DNA of 64,000 bases, taken from an uncultured Desulfomonile sp. (GTDB lineage Bacteria > Desulfobacterota > Desulfomonilia > Desulfomonilales > Desulfomonilaceae). The notes beneath the pieces are model-generated. The model did not search any database. It worked only from the letters and a program-made list of their open reading frames with translations, and was not told the DNA's origin. This document shows, one piece after another, positions 25,624 to 35,276 of the stretch (within the stretch, counting starts at the first letter, position 1; the number at the start of each line of letters is the position of its first letter). Position numbers and translations under genes: made by a program. Location of the stretch: positions 62,001 to 126,000 of the forward strand of contig CAJBEZ010000036.1 of assembly GCA_903952205.1 (NCBI GenBank), in the 5' to 3' direction.

Positions 25624-26850
25624 CTATCGAGAACCCAGTCGCCAGTTTTCTAAATCTTCAATTATTCTACGGCCAATTGAATATTTGTCCAGGAGCTTTG
25701 GCGTCGCTCTTGATCCATTTTCCAAGAAATTTACAATAGTGGCGCCGAAGTCCTTTTCGAGCGCATCGTCTTCGTTCAATACCATTACATTACATGCCTG
25801 AACGCTCATCGCACGTTGTTCCTGTTCACCGGAACCGTGGCTCTCTGGAATTACTACCGCTTTCACGCCGGTTAGCAAAATCTCGTTAACTGTATTATAA
25901 CCGGCTCTCGAAATCACCAGGTCGGCGTGATTAAAAAGATCAATAAGGTCCATCGTGAAACTTAGAAACCGTACACCTGTCGCTGAGGGGTCCGCACGAA
26001 GGGCCTCGCCGGCTTTAGAATCAAGGTATGTATCCAGGACAACCACTACCTGGTAAACTGATTTCAGGTTATGTCTGTTGATAAAGTCCAGTATTCGAAC
26101 CGAAAGTTCCTTGACCCGACCACTTCGTCCCAGAGACACTACGATTAGAGGTTTGTCCGGCAGTCCGAATCTATCAAGCGCCTCTGTCCTGTCAGGGAGT
26201 TCGTCAAAGGTCTTATTGGTTATTTTCCCCAGATAATTTATTTTCTTTTCCAGCTCAGGATCATTTCCAAGAAATTCCTTATTGATATCAATTACATTTC
26301 TTTCTTCAAGAACATACATGAAATCGTAGAGGGACCCTATGTTTATTGATTCAGACCGGTGTCTGGGATTTTGATATGGAATCTCGAGTAGAGGGACCCA
26401 TTTCATGATACCTCTGCAGATGTGGGCCAACGCAAAATCCACCGGCCCGCCTTTCCTCATCCATTTTTTCATGAGCAGGGGGATCAGTTCACTCATCTGA
26501 CCCGTCATGTTATGTTCTATGATCAGTGCGTCAGGTTGCAGAAAATCAAAACTGGCCAGGATAAGACGCTGACGAAAGTCAAAAATCCTTTCCAGTTCGA
26601 ACCCGCAAAGATATCTAGATGTTAGTTGATTGTCCGCTCTATCTATATCGAGTTTTACTGAGGGAAGCTTGATGACTTCGATGTCTTCCCTGAAAAAAAC
26701 CTGCGGAACAGATGTGCCTGAAATCACCAGAAAATCTATATCAGGCCGCCATTTCTTGATACCGGTTATAACCGCTGATGTCCTGAATGCGTGCCCCACC
26801 CCTATGGAATTATGTGTATAAACGAGTATGCGTTTAATATGGTGAGTCAT
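25624..26850 (-). CDS. MurG-like glycosyltransferase (COG4671-type, GT-B fold)
   Basis: 408 residues. It begins ILVYTHNSIGVGHAFRTSAVI, the glycine/histidine loop typical of predicted GT-B glycosyltransferases related to MurG. The C-terminal half has PLIVVSLGRSGRVKEL, FLSFTMDLIDLFNHADLVISRAGYNTVNEIL (acceptor/donor cleft) and VIPESHGSGEQEQRA, which correspond to the UDP-sugar binding region of the family. There is no transmembrane segment. Donor and acceptor are unknown, and no polysaccharide cluster surrounds it. It is convergent with the dehydrogenase and 98 bp downstream of the ABC operon on the same strand. Confidence 0.75.
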   Translation of the reverse strand: MTHHIKRILVYTHNSIGVGHAFRTSAVITGIKKWRPDIDFLVISGTSVPQVFFREDIEVIKLPSVKLDIDRADNQLTSRYLCGFELERIFDFRQRLILASFDFLQPDALIIEHNMTGQMSELIPLLMKKWMRKGGPVDFALAHICRGIMKWVPLLEIPYQNPRHRSESINIGSLYDFMYVLEERNVIDINKEFLGNDPELEKKINYLGKITNKTFDELPDRTEALDRFGLPDKPLIVVSLGRSGRVKELSVRILDFINRHNLKSVYQVVVVLDTYLDSKAGEALRADPSATGVRFLSFTMDLIDLFNHADLVISRAGYNTVNEILLTGVKAVVIPESHGSGEQEQRAMSVQACNVMVLNEDDALEKDFGATIVNFLENGSRATPKLLDKYSIGRRIIEDLENWRLGSR

Positions 26851-26948
26851 TTTGTGATTAAAGTCCTGACAAACTCGCAGTATGGGCTACTAGCAACTTC
26901 ATGAAACGAATGAAAATTTGCGAATCTCATCTTTGTGATTTGTTCTGA

Positions 26949-27983
26949 TTAGATCACACAACCCAGCGCATCGCAACCCCGTAGATCAAGAGACTCGGCA
27001 AAGTGACAGGCCACAAAGTGTTGCGGGCCAATTTCTCTCAGAGGGGGATAGTCTTCGGAACATAGCTTTTGCGCATACAGGCACCTAGGATGAAATGGGC
27101 ATCCTGGAGGTGGATTGATTGGATCGGCGGGATCGCCTTTCAGTATTATTTTCCTTCCCATCAATTCGGGCTTTGTGCTTGGAACGTTTGACATAAGCGC
27201 TTCGGTATAGGGATGCCTTGGCCTCCCAAACAGATTCTCCGCCGGCGCATATTCTACAACACGCCCCACATACATCAGCACGATTTTCTTGCTGAAATGC
27301 CTTACCAGGCCCAGATCGTGAGATATGAAGAGATAGGCTATACCCATCCGTTGCTGGATCTCAAGCGCCAGGTTGACTATCTGGGCCTGTACGGAAACAT
27401 CCAGCGCAGACGTGGGTTCATCGGCAACCAGTAACCGAGGGAACAACGCCATAGCCCTTGCCACGCTAATCCTTTGTCTTTGACCCCCAGAAAATGCATG
27501 GGGATATCTGTTCAGATGCTGAATCTTGAGCCCAACCATTTCGATCAGTTCTCTAACACGCCCTTCAAGTTCAGCGCCTTTGGCCAATTTATTCACAACA
27601 AGGGGCTCAGCAAGAATTTCACGAACCGTCATTCTGGGATCGAGAGACGCAAAAGGGTCCTGGAAAATCATTTGGGCGTATCGACGGTAAGGCTTCATCT
27701 CAGAAGGGGTCAATGCCGCAAGGTTAATTCTTTCAACATCATCCTCCGGTTTAAACCATATCTCACCGTTTGTCGGCCGGTATGCTCCCATGATCATCCT
27801 GCCGACCGTGGTTTTTCCACAACCAGATTCACCCACCAGACCAACTGTTTCGCCTGGTTCAATTGTAAAACTTATCCCGTCTACGGCTTTTACATGCCCT
27901 ACAACTTTCCGGAACACGCCCCTTTGAATGGGAAAATGTTTCTTAAGGTCTTTAACTTCAAGCAGAGGGCTGGATTGACTCAA
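26949..27983 (-). CDS. Peptide-type ABC transporter ATPase (DppF/OppF family)
   Basis: 344 residues. Cytoplasmic ATPase with Walker [16 protein letters not shown]-loop [12 protein letters not shown], signature [14 protein letters not shown], Walker [13 protein letters not shown] and H-loop [10 protein letters not shown]. The C-terminal oligopeptide extension is present ([18 protein letters not shown]), a feature of OppD/DppD/DppF proteins in which the cysteines may bind an iron-sulfur cluster. It starts 9 bp after the paired ATPase gene and is the last gene of the five-gene transporter operon. Confidence 0.93.
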   Translation of the reverse strand: MSQSSPLLEVKDLKKHFPIQRGVFRKVVGHVKAVDGISFTIEPGETVGLVGESGCGKTTVGRMIMGAYRPTNGEIWFKPEDDVERINLAALTPSEMKPYRRYAQMIFQDPFASLDPRMTVREILAEPLVVNKLAKGAELEGRVRELIEMVGLKIQHLNRYPHAFSGGQRQRISVARAMALFPRLLVADEPTSALDVSVQAQIVNLALEIQQRMGIAYLFISHDLGLVRHFSKKIVLMYVGRVVEYAPAENLFGRPRHPYTEALMSNVPSTKPELMGRKIILKGDPADPINPPPGCPFHPRCLYAQKLCSEDYPPLREIGPQHFVACHFAESLDLRGCDALGCVI

Positions 27984-27992
27984 AAGATCACC

Positions 27993-29006
27993 TCACGCAC
28001 TGATGCAAATTCGTGGGCAGGCTACAAAATGCCTATCCCCCACCCTTGTAAGTTCGTACGGCTTGTCGCGGCAGATGGTAGCCCCGCCACACTCCATGCA
28101 CCTACCATAGAACGGACATCCAACAATGTTTGTTAGCGGGTCCGGCAAAGTGCCTTCAATAGTGGCCAGTTCTGTTCTAACAGGAGTATCGATACCCGGA
28201 ACTGATCTTAGAAGAGCCTGAGTATAGGGATGTAGGGGATTTCTAAATATTATGTCAACTGGGGCCTGTTCCATAACTCTGCCAAAATACACGACCAGGA
28301 CATCGTCACTAATGTCCGATATTACCCCGAGGTTATGCGAAATGAATAGAATCGCCATGCCGAATTCGTCCTGCAAGTCTTTGAGCAGAGCTAGAATTTG
28401 TGCCTGTATAGTAACATCCAGGGCGGTTGTCGGTTCATCCGCTATCAGAATACGGGGGTTGCATATAAGCGCCATGGCAATCATGGCCCTCTGACGCATT
28501 CCGCCGGATAATTGGTGAGGATATGCGGCTATCCTTTTCTCCGGTTGGGGAATTCCAACTCTCTTGAGCATCTCTACGGCCCTGTGCATTGCCTCTGCGT
28601 GTGAAACATCCGAATGCAGGGTAAGGGCCTCAATTATCTGGGAACCAACTGTGTGCACAGGACTAAACGAATTCATGGGTTCCTGAAAAATCATCGAGAT
28701 GTCTTTTCCCCGGATACTTCGAGCTTCGGCGCCCTTTGGTTTTAGAGTAACGAGATCCAGACGATCTGACCCATCTTCCCTATTTTCAGTGTGAAGCCAT
28801 ATACTACCGTTTACTATGCGGCCTGGAGAGGGCACAATTCTGAGTATAGATTGGCCTATGACGCTCTTTCCACTGCCGGACTCGCCTACTATGCCTAGCG
28901 TTTTGCCGGGCTTGACTGAAAAACTAACACCATCAACCGCCCGGGCGACGCCTTCATCGAGGAAAAAATGGACTTTTAAATTGTCAACTTCCAGAATAGG
29001 GTCCAT
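27993..29006 (-). CDS. Peptide-type ABC transporter ATPase (DppD/OppD family)
   Basis: 337 residues. Walker A GIVGESGSGKSVIGQS, Q-loop MIFQEPMNSFSPV, signature SGGMRQRAMIAMAL, Walker B ILIADEPTTALD and H-loop LFISHNLGVI, with the C-terminal oligopeptide domain (VGCPFYGRCMEC). Its MRQRAMIA signature is that of the D-type partner, so together with the F-type ATPase it would power import as a heterodimer. It lies 6 bp after the permease gene. Confidence 0.93.
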   Translation of the reverse strand: MDPILEVDNLKVHFFLDEGVARAVDGVSFSVKPGKTLGIVGESGSGKSVIGQSILRIVPSPGRIVNGSIWLHTENREDGSDRLDLVTLKPKGAEARSIRGKDISMIFQEPMNSFSPVHTVGSQIIEALTLHSDVSHAEAMHRAVEMLKRVGIPQPEKRIAAYPHQLSGGMRQRAMIAMALICNPRILIADEPTTALDVTIQAQILALLKDLQDEFGMAILFISHNLGVISDISDDVLVVYFGRVMEQAPVDIIFRNPLHPYTQALLRSVPGIDTPVRTELATIEGTLPDPLTNIVGCPFYGRCMECGGATICRDKPYELTRVGDRHFVACPRICISA

Positions 29007-29012
29007 CAGTTA

Positions 29013-30125
29013 TTACCTCGAGTATGGGTCGACGGCGTCACGAAGGCCATCCCCAACAAAATTAAAGGACAACACGATAAGAATGACGAAAAACACGGGG
29101 ATAAGCAGCCATGGGTAAAGGGCCACCGTTGTAACGTTCTGCGCTTCCTTTAAAAGGACCCCAAGGCTGGTGATCGGTGGGCGAAGACCAATCCCGAGAA
29201 ACGACAGAGCGGTTTCAGCCAGGATCATACCTGGTATGGCTAGTGTAACGGATACAATAATATGACTGGTAAATGATGGAAGCAAATGTTTAAAAATTAT
29301 TCTGGCGTCAGAGGCTCCTAAGAATTTTGCCGCTAGAACAAATTCCTCTTCTCTTAGAGACATAAGTTTTCCCCGGACCATCCTGGCCAAATCCGTCCAA
29401 CCTACAAGTGACAATATAAGGGTGATTGCAAAGTAGACCTTCATTGCGGGCCAGTGAGGCGGCATCGCTGCGGAAAGCCCCATCCAAAGGGGAATACTAG
29501 GGAAGCATCTGATGACCTCTATGATTCTCTGAATGACGCCATCAGGCCAACCGCCAAAATATCCTGATATTCCTCCGAGTGTTACTCCTAGCAGGAGACT
29601 TAGAAAAACTCCTATCATCCCTATAGATAGAGAGATCCGAGTCCCGTACAGGCATCTAGAAAAGACATCCCGGCCCATCCTGTCTGCGCCAAAGAGAAAA
29701 AGTGTACCGGGTTGTTCGACTCCAAAAAGGTGCCTGTTCCACTCCCAAACCCCCCAGAAGAGATAGGGGTCTCCTTGGACAAACAATTTTATAGGGAAAT
29801 GCGTTCCTGGAATTTCCACTACCACTGCGCGATGCTTTTCCATATCAAGTTCCAGGATAGACTGTCGAACAAAAGGCCGGCTTAGCCTTCCCTGGTCATC
29901 AAAAAAATGAATTCCCGTTATTGGGGCGAATATGGCTTCCAGGTGTCTCGTGTCCTTGTTGTATGGCGCAAGGAACTCGCAGAATATAGCTGTAAAGTAC
30001 ATGCCCGCTATTGATATCAAGCCTATCATGGCGAGTGTATGCTTCTGGTATTTCCACCAGATAAGCTTCCTTGTGGAGGCGTTCAAATATTTTAGCTGAT
30101 TTTTACTTATAAGATCTTCTGTCAT
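29013..30125 (-). CDS. Peptide-type ABC transporter permease (DppC/OppC family) with periplasmic insert
   Basis: 370 residues. N-terminal OppC_N anchor (LAMIGLISIAGMYFTAIFCEF), then an unusually long periplasmic segment of about 110 residues, rich in aromatic residues, before the GADRMGRDVFSRCLYGTRISLSIG start of the BPD_transp_1 domain. The EAA loop is KFLGASDARIIFKHLLP, and the end is VILIVLSFNFVGDGLRDAVDPYSR, as in all DppC proteins. Inserts of this type occur in a subgroup of OppC permeases. The first codon overlaps the dppB-type stop as ATGA. Confidence 0.92.
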   Translation of the reverse strand: MTEDLISKNQLKYLNASTRKLIWWKYQKHTLAMIGLISIAGMYFTAIFCEFLAPYNKDTRHLEAIFAPITGIHFFDDQGRLSRPFVRQSILELDMEKHRAVVVEIPGTHFPIKLFVQGDPYLFWGVWEWNRHLFGVEQPGTLFLFGADRMGRDVFSRCLYGTRISLSIGMIGVFLSLLLGVTLGGISGYFGGWPDGVIQRIIEVIRCFPSIPLWMGLSAAMPPHWPAMKVYFAITLILSLVGWTDLARMVRGKLMSLREEEFVLAAKFLGASDARIIFKHLLPSFTSHIIVSVTLAIPGMILAETALSFLGIGLRPPITSLGVLLKEAQNVTTVALYPWLLIPVFFVILIVLSFNFVGDGLRDAVDPYSR

Positions 30126-31120
30126 AAGCCCTCTCGAGCTCCAAACCGTATCCGGGGATCAACCCAGGCAAGAAGGATATCCGACAACAAAGTCCCGACA
30201 ACCGTAAGGCTACTCAAAAACATGATGAAAGTACCCGCCAATTGCATATCTTGACTCATTAATGCGCTCAAAAGAAGGGGTCCAGTGGTGGGCAAATTCA
30301 ATACTACCGCAGTAATTGCAATCCCTGAAATCAATTCGGGCAGTGTCCAGCCGATTGTGCTGACGAGAGGGTTTATTGCCACACGCACCGGGTATTTTAA
30401 GATGAGGTGAGTTTCGGATAGCCCCTTTGCTCTGGCCGTGACTACATAAGGCTTGCGAAGTTCGTCCAGCAAGTTGCCGCGAATAATTCTGATGAATTTA
30501 GCCGTATGGCCGAGTCCGACTATGACCACTGGAATCCAGAGATGCTTGAACAGATCTAAAACTTTCGCGAAACTCCAGGGAGCGTCCGCATACTCTGGCG
30601 AGAAAAGTCCTCCAATACTCAATCCCAGATATGCGTAGGACACCCACAAAAGAATCAGGGCCAACAAGAAATTTGGGGTAGCCAACCCGATAAAACCGAA
30701 AACCGTCAGTAAATAATCTAACCACGAGTATTGCCGAACCGCTGAGTAAACGCCTATGGGCACAGCCACGGCCCATGTGAACAGAAGAGTGCATACGGAA
30801 ATTATGACCGTCAATTGGAGTCGTTCACCGATCAATTCCGAGACAGGCTTGTTCCATTCGAATGAATGCCCAAAATCCCCGTGAAGAAAGTTCCACGCCC
30901 ATTTGAAATACTGCATGTAAATGGGTTCATCCAATCCGAAACGTTTTTTTAGAGATTCCAGTTCCGCGTGGTCGACTGTTTCACCGCTAGCGCTCAATTG
31001 AGAAACATAAGTTGTTAGAAAATCTCCTGGAGGCAATTGAATGATGGTGAAAGAAATTATGGATATTGCAATCAGGGTCGGAATCATTATTAATATGCGG
31101 CGAATTATGTATGCGAACAT
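30122..31120 (-). CDS. Peptide-type ABC transporter permease (DppB/OppB family)
   Basis: 332 residues, multi-spanning. It opens FAYIIRRILIMIPTLIAISIISFTIIQLPPGD, the standard OppB/DppB N-terminus. KKRFGLDEPIYMQYFKWAWNFLHGDFGHSF follows, then the transmembrane core with EAA loop TARAKGLSETHLILKYPVRVA and the family ending LLSDILLAWVDPRIRFG. It pairs with the C-type permease, with which it overlaps by four bases. It is about 87 bp downstream of the binding-protein gene. Confidence 0.93.
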   Translation of the reverse strand: MFAYIIRRILIMIPTLIAISIISFTIIQLPPGDFLTTYVSQLSASGETVDHAELESLKKRFGLDEPIYMQYFKWAWNFLHGDFGHSFEWNKPVSELIGERLQLTVIISVCTLLFTWAVAVPIGVYSAVRQYSWLDYLLTVFGFIGLATPNFLLALILLWVSYAYLGLSIGGLFSPEYADAPWSFAKVLDLFKHLWIPVVIVGLGHTAKFIRIIRGNLLDELRKPYVVTARAKGLSETHLILKYPVRVAINPLVSTIGWTLPELISGIAITAVVLNLPTTGPLLLSALMSQDMQLAGTFIMFLSSLTVVGTLLSDILLAWVDPRIRFGAREGL

Positions 31121-31207
31121 GAAACGATTCCTTTGCGCGAACTCATAAATAGTGGAACGGCTTGACTGTCAATATTCACCAGACACAAAAACTCCCTGTT
31201 GACCACC

Positions 31208-33136
31208 TTATTTTACTCCAGCTTTTTTGAGTTCGAACGAAAACTGCTCCGGGTGGATTGGGCCAGGATTCGGATAAATCCAGCTTTGCAAATCTTTCTG
31301 GGGTAAATTAAACATCTTTTTGGAGACCACATAGTAGTCCGGAGGGTCCTGGACAAGCCCTATCACCCAAAGATTTCTTTCATTTGCGGCTATTATCTTG
31401 GTGAATAGTTCCTTTTGACGTTCAGGCGACACAGTTCTCAAAATTTCATCATATATGTCCATGAGTTCTTTGATCTCCGCTGGCGGCTCCTCTCCTTTGG
31501 CGCCACTACTCTGAAACCACTGGCCATAAAGAGGCGCATTCAGGCTTTCAGAACTGAACGGGAAATACCATCGGGGATCGAGAAGACATTCAAGCCCTCC
31601 GTCACCGGGCCACAAAGCTATATCATGAGAAGCGCTCTGCGTCCTCTGCCTGAACAACTCCATGGTTTCAGATTTGACCTCTGTGTCAATTCCGACCATT
31701 TTAAGATTGGAGGCTATGATTTCCGCGCTGTCTACCCAACCGGGCATAGCGGTGACAACGTCCAGAGCAATCTGGACGGTTCGTCCGTCAGACAGGATTC
31801 TCTTGCCGTCTCTGCCCATTTTCAGGCCCATCTCGTCTAATAGAGAGTTCGCTTTTTCAGGATTAAACTCCGTATAGGCCCGTTCATAGGACTCGCTGTA
31901 AAATCCGGATTCTTTTAGAGGAGCCGCCTGCCTGACGATGCCCTTACCCCGGCAAACTATCTTGTTGATCTCCAATCTGTTGACAGCGTGGGAAACAGCT
32001 ATCCTGAAACGCCTGTCGGAGAGGACCTGCCTTATCAACGGGTCCTTATGGTTGAGGTTCGGGGCCATCAGGATTCCAACTGAAGCCGAAAGGGTCTTTG
32101 GAACAAGCCTGAAGTTTCCGCTGGCCGAACTCGCCAATAACAGGACCGTGTTCTGCATGCTTCCGAGATGCCGCCCCTGCATGTCAATTTCTCCGGCAAT
32201 CGCTTTGAGGACTATCGTCTTTGGCTCGGCTACAAGTTCATGAACGATTGAATCTATATATGGCAGTTGGTTACCTTCTGGGTCCACTTTCCAGTAATAT
32301 GGATTGCGAACAAGCGTAAACCTTTTTGAAGGAGCCGGCGTCTTGGTAATCCATGCGCATAAAGAAGGGAACTTATTACTTATGAACATTGCATGCCTGA
32401 GATTTGAAACGTCATGAAACAGCTTGGCCCAGGAGGTCACATTGCGTTCTTTGATGAGCTGTTCAAGCTTTTCGGGGGGCGCGTATTTCTTGTGAAAGTT
32501 CTTTAAGTAATGTTTTGGCTTGGTTACAAGTTCCATCCCGTGGGGACAAGCCAGTTGTTTTAGAAAAATGCTGTATGGCTTTGCGAACTCAATTCTAAAG
32601 GTGTAGTCATCTATCTTTTCAACCCTCGGAGGCGCTCCATCAGGAGAAAGCCAGTTAGGAATTGTAACCGTGAGTTCCTTGTCAAACAGAATGTCATCGA
32701 AGTAAAACATTACGTCATCAGCGGTGAAAGGCTCTCCGTCAGACCACCTGACGCCTTTTACGAGATGAAAAGTGTAGATTCGGCCAGTATCGTCGACCTC
32801 CCATGATTCGGCCAAATTTGGTTCAACTTCGAACTCCGGGTTCCAACGGACCAATGGCTCATAAAGTATTCTTCGGACACCAACCAGATCAGACATTCCT
32901 GTGTAGGCCCTGCGCCAATTCCCTCCATGATTACCGGTATGATCAATTGGTTTAACAATTACTGGAGTCGGAGGGAGTCTTTTTTCAACTGATGGTAAAT
33001 CACCCGAATTTACGATCTTTGAGAAGAAAGGAACCTCGTTGAAGGCGTAAACGCAGGGAGCCCATAGAATTAAAACCAGGAATTGAGTCAGGTTTATGAA
33101 TCGGGCTAGCATCTTTCCTGCTGACCAATCTGACAT
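31208..33136 (-). CDS. Extracellular solute-binding protein, family 5 (peptide/oligosaccharide type)
   Basis: About 642 residues, at the large end of the family. A signal peptide (FINLTQFLVLILWAPCVYA) precedes the mature chain. SBP_bac_5 features are IGGNWRR-like N-lobe sequence, LVRWNPEFEVEPNLAESWEVD, VKGVRWSDGEPFTADDVMFYF, YTFRIEFAKPYSIFL, FTLVRNPYYWKVDPEGNQLPYID and RFRIAVSHAVNRLEINKIV. The start at 33136 is chosen because GAGGGA lies five to six bases upstream; ATG 33142 is too close to it and ATG 33112 remains possible. The large mature form resembles binding proteins for long or modified peptides or sugars, but the ligand is not known. It is the first gene of the transporter operon. Confidence 0.9.
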   Translation of the reverse strand: MSDWSAGKMLARFINLTQFLVLILWAPCVYAFNEVPFFSKIVNSGDLPSVEKRLPPTPVIVKPIDHTGNHGGNWRRAYTGMSDLVGVRRILYEPLVRWNPEFEVEPNLAESWEVDDTGRIYTFHLVKGVRWSDGEPFTADDVMFYFDDILFDKELTVTIPNWLSPDGAPPRVEKIDDYTFRIEFAKPYSIFLKQLACPHGMELVTKPKHYLKNFHKKYAPPEKLEQLIKERNVTSWAKLFHDVSNLRHAMFISNKFPSLCAWITKTPAPSKRFTLVRNPYYWKVDPEGNQLPYIDSIVHELVAEPKTIVLKAIAGEIDMQGRHLGSMQNTVLLLASSASGNFRLVPKTLSASVGILMAPNLNHKDPLIRQVLSDRRFRIAVSHAVNRLEINKIVCRGKGIVRQAAPLKESGFYSESYERAYTEFNPEKANSLLDEMGLKMGRDGKRILSDGRTVQIALDVVTAMPGWVDSAEIIASNLKMVGIDTEVKSETMELFRQRTQSASHDIALWPGDGGLECLLDPRWYFPFSSESLNAPLYGQWFQSSGAKGEEPPAEIKELMDIYDEILRTVSPERQKELFTKIIAANERNLWVIGLVQDPPDYYVVSKKMFNLPQKDLQSWIYPNPGPIHPEQFSFELKKAGVK

Positions 33137-33188
33137 GAACATCCCTCACGTTGGAACTCGCTCGACATAAGAAAATGACAATCCACGC

Positions 33189-33665
33189 CTAGAATGGAAT
33201 GTCATCATCCGGAGGAGGTGGGGCGGACGACCCCTTGCTTTCAGATCTCAGTTTGCCGGTCGGTTGAGCTGGTCCACCTGATGGGACATTTCTGCTGAAT
33301 CCTTCATCCTGACTTCTAGATTGACCTCCAGCGCTACCCAGAAGAATCATGTCATTGGCGACTATTTCTACTGTAACTCGCTTGTTGCCATCTTGATCTT
33401 CCCATTCCCTGCTCTGTATGCGACCTTCGACAAATACCTGTTTGCCCTTGCTCAGGAACTCACCGCAGATTTCACCAAGACGTCCCCAAGCGACAATTCT
33501 ATGCCACTCTGTTTTTTCTTGATCATTTCCGTCCTGGTCCTTCCACCTCTGCGAAGTGGCAAGTGAAAAAGTGGCGACGGCTTTCCCCGATGCGGTATAC
33601 CGAACTTCAGGATCCTTCCCCACATTTCCCAGAAGAAGCGCCTTGTTTAGAGACCTCTGGGCCAT
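33189..33665 (-). CDS. ssb: Single-stranded DNA-binding protein
   Basis: 158 residues. The N-terminal OB fold opens AQRSLNKALLLGNVGKDPEVRYTASGKAVATFSLATS, followed by TEWHRIVAWGRLGEICGEFLSKGKQVFVEGRIQSREWEDQDG. A disordered Gly/Pro/Ser linker leads to the acidic tip DDDIPF, which recruits replication and repair partners. It stands alone and is divergent from the acetyltransferase fusion gene. The identification is secure. Confidence 0.97.
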   Translation of the reverse strand: MAQRSLNKALLLGNVGKDPEVRYTASGKAVATFSLATSQRWKDQDGNDQEKTEWHRIVAWGRLGEICGEFLSKGKQVFVEGRIQSREWEDQDGNKRVTVEIVANDMILLGSAGGQSRSQDEGFSRNVPSGGPAQPTGKLRSESKGSSAPPPPDDDIPF

Positions 33666-33799
33666 TGTCGCCTCCCTCCCTGTGATACAAACACAGGAAA
33701 AAAATTGCCGTAATCTTATCGGAAAGGTTATCCTCTATGAAATCAAGTACGCTTGTCAAGTTTAAACGGTCAATATCGCTCCATTGAAGGAGAAACACC

Positions 33800-35149
33800 C
33801 TGACAACTAGACGTAGGATATTGGAATTACTGAAGGAAGCACCAATAACGGCCAAAGGATTATCTCAGAACATTGGTGTTTCCGAAAAGGAAGTCTATGA
33901 GCATTTGCCACATATAGAAAAGTCCTTGCGAATGTCGGGTGGAATAATTTGTGCGCCTGCGCGTTGTCTAGAATGTGGTTTTATTTTCAGGAAAAGAACT
34001 AGATTCACAACACCGAGCAAATGCCCTGTATGCCGATCAGAGGCCATATCGCCTCCTTTGTACCTTTATACGCCAAAGGTTTCAAAAAAAGTTGACCGGC
34101 AAAATGATAAAAATGACGTAACATCAATGAAGGTCTATTTAAAGCCAGAAAGGTTTCCTGACATGGAACTATCGGATCATCATAAAACAGACGAATTGGA
34201 AAAAGTTTGCGAGTTTCAAGAAGACCAGTGGCTTCCTTCGCAAGAAAACAGGATACGCAATGTCATCGCCGAAATGGCGCGTTCCTGCAACGATGATAAA
34301 ACCGTTGACCATATCGGCGCTGCTTTAATTCCCTCTAAAGATGAAATAATTCGAATCCTCGGGATGCTCCAGGATGTCCTTTTTCCAGGTTTCTTCGGTA
34401 AACAGGAATTGAGCCCATCGACCCTCGAGTACCATTTAGGCGCCGAGTTGGTGAACCTGTTCGAAGCCCTTTCAACACAACTGTCAAGAAGCATAAGGCA
34501 TGAGTGTCGCAGGACCGACAGCCTTTGCGTGAAATGTGTTCAGAAAGGTCGGGATGAAGCGATCACCTTCATGGAAAAATTACCTACATTAAGACAAGTG
34601 TTGGGTCTTGACGTCAAGGCTCATTATGATGGAGATCCTGCGGCCAAGAGCCTTGATGAAATAGTTTTTTCCTATCCGGGGCTATATGCGATTTTCGTCT
34701 ACAGGGTGGCTCACGAGTTATTCCTGAGGAGTATCCCTCTCATGCCAAGGATTATGACTGAACACGCTCATTCCATCACTGGAATCGACATTAATCCTGG
34801 AGCTACAATTGGTAAAGAATTCTTCATCGATCACGGAACCGGAGTGGTTATAGGTGAAACCACGAACATCGGCGATCGAGTCCGAATTTATCAGGGAGTT
34901 ACATTGGGAGCCCTGTCTGTTCCTCGAGAATCAGAGGGAGGCAACTCATTGAGGGGACAAAAACGCCATCCAACAATTGAGAATGATGTTACAATATATG
35001 CGCAGGCCACCATTTTGGGGGGCGAAACAGTAATTGGCGCCCGGTCGGTTATTGGCGGTAATGTCTGGCTCACATCTTCGGTCCCACCGGACACCACGGT
35101 CCTGATAGAGCCGCCAAGTCACATATTCAAGGATGAACGAGGCAAATAA
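33800..35149 (+). CDS. HTH + zinc ribbon fused to serine O-acetyltransferase (EpsC/CysE type), probable CTG start
   Basis: About 449 residues. Residues 1-45 form a winged-helix/HTH (TTRRRILELLKEAP ... ISEKEVYEHL-like). Residues about 55-85 form a zinc ribbon with two cysteine pairs (CLECGFIF and CPVCRSEA), as in COG3357 predicted regulators. The rest is a serine acetyltransferase of the EpsC class: a helical N-domain, YPGLYAIFVYRVAHEL, then the left-handed beta-helix GIDINPGATIGKEFFIDHGTGVVIG, with active-site His and Asp, and KRHPTIENDVTIYAQATILGG. It makes O-acetylserine for cysteine synthesis from sulfide. The canonical start would be TTG 33821, which cuts helix 1. An in-frame CTG at 33800 restores it and lies seven bases after AAGGAG; a TGA 15 bp further upstream bounds the frame. 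The domain pairing implies DNA binding by the enzyme, which is inferred. Confidence 0.85.
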   Translation: MTTRRRILELLKEAPITAKGLSQNIGVSEKEVYEHLPHIEKSLRMSGGIICAPARCLECGFIFRKRTRFTTPSKCPVCRSEAISPPLYLYTPKVSKKVDRQNDKNDVTSMKVYLKPERFPDMELSDHHKTDELEKVCEFQEDQWLPSQENRIRNVIAEMARSCNDDKTVDHIGAALIPSKDEIIRILGMLQDVLFPGFFGKQELSPSTLEYHLGAELVNLFEALSTQLSRSIRHECRRTDSLCVKCVQKGRDEAITFMEKLPTLRQVLGLDVKAHYDGDPAAKSLDEIVFSYPGLYAIFVYRVAHELFLRSIPLMPRIMTEHAHSITGIDINPGATIGKEFFIDHGTGVVIGETTNIGDRVRIYQGVTLGALSVPRESEGGNSLRGQKRHPTIENDVTIYAQATILGGETVIGARSVIGGNVWLTSSVPPDTTVLIEPPSHIFKDERGK

Positions 35150-35200
35150 AAAAGGGCTCTATCCCAAATCTTTGCTCTGACACTAAACTGTCCGAGAGTA

Positions 35201-35229
35201 TTGAAGACAATTAACGTTTTTGTTAGGAT
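35201..35229 (+). promoter_or_regulatory. Candidate sigma-70 promoter for ilvC
   Basis: TTGAAG at 35201-35206 and TAGGAT at 35224-35229, with a 17-bp spacer, about 48 bp before the ilvC start. Each hexamer matches the consensus at four of six positions. No leader-peptide attenuator is visible in the short 5' region. Confidence 0.4.
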
Positions 35230-35276
35230 GATTAAATTGAGTTGTTTTGAAATAAAATCATTTCTGGAGAATAAAT

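Noticed and set aside
35150-35276. Leader-peptide attenuator before ilvC
   Set aside because: No short frame rich in Ile, Val or Leu codons and no paired hairpins; only a simple promoter candidate is visible.
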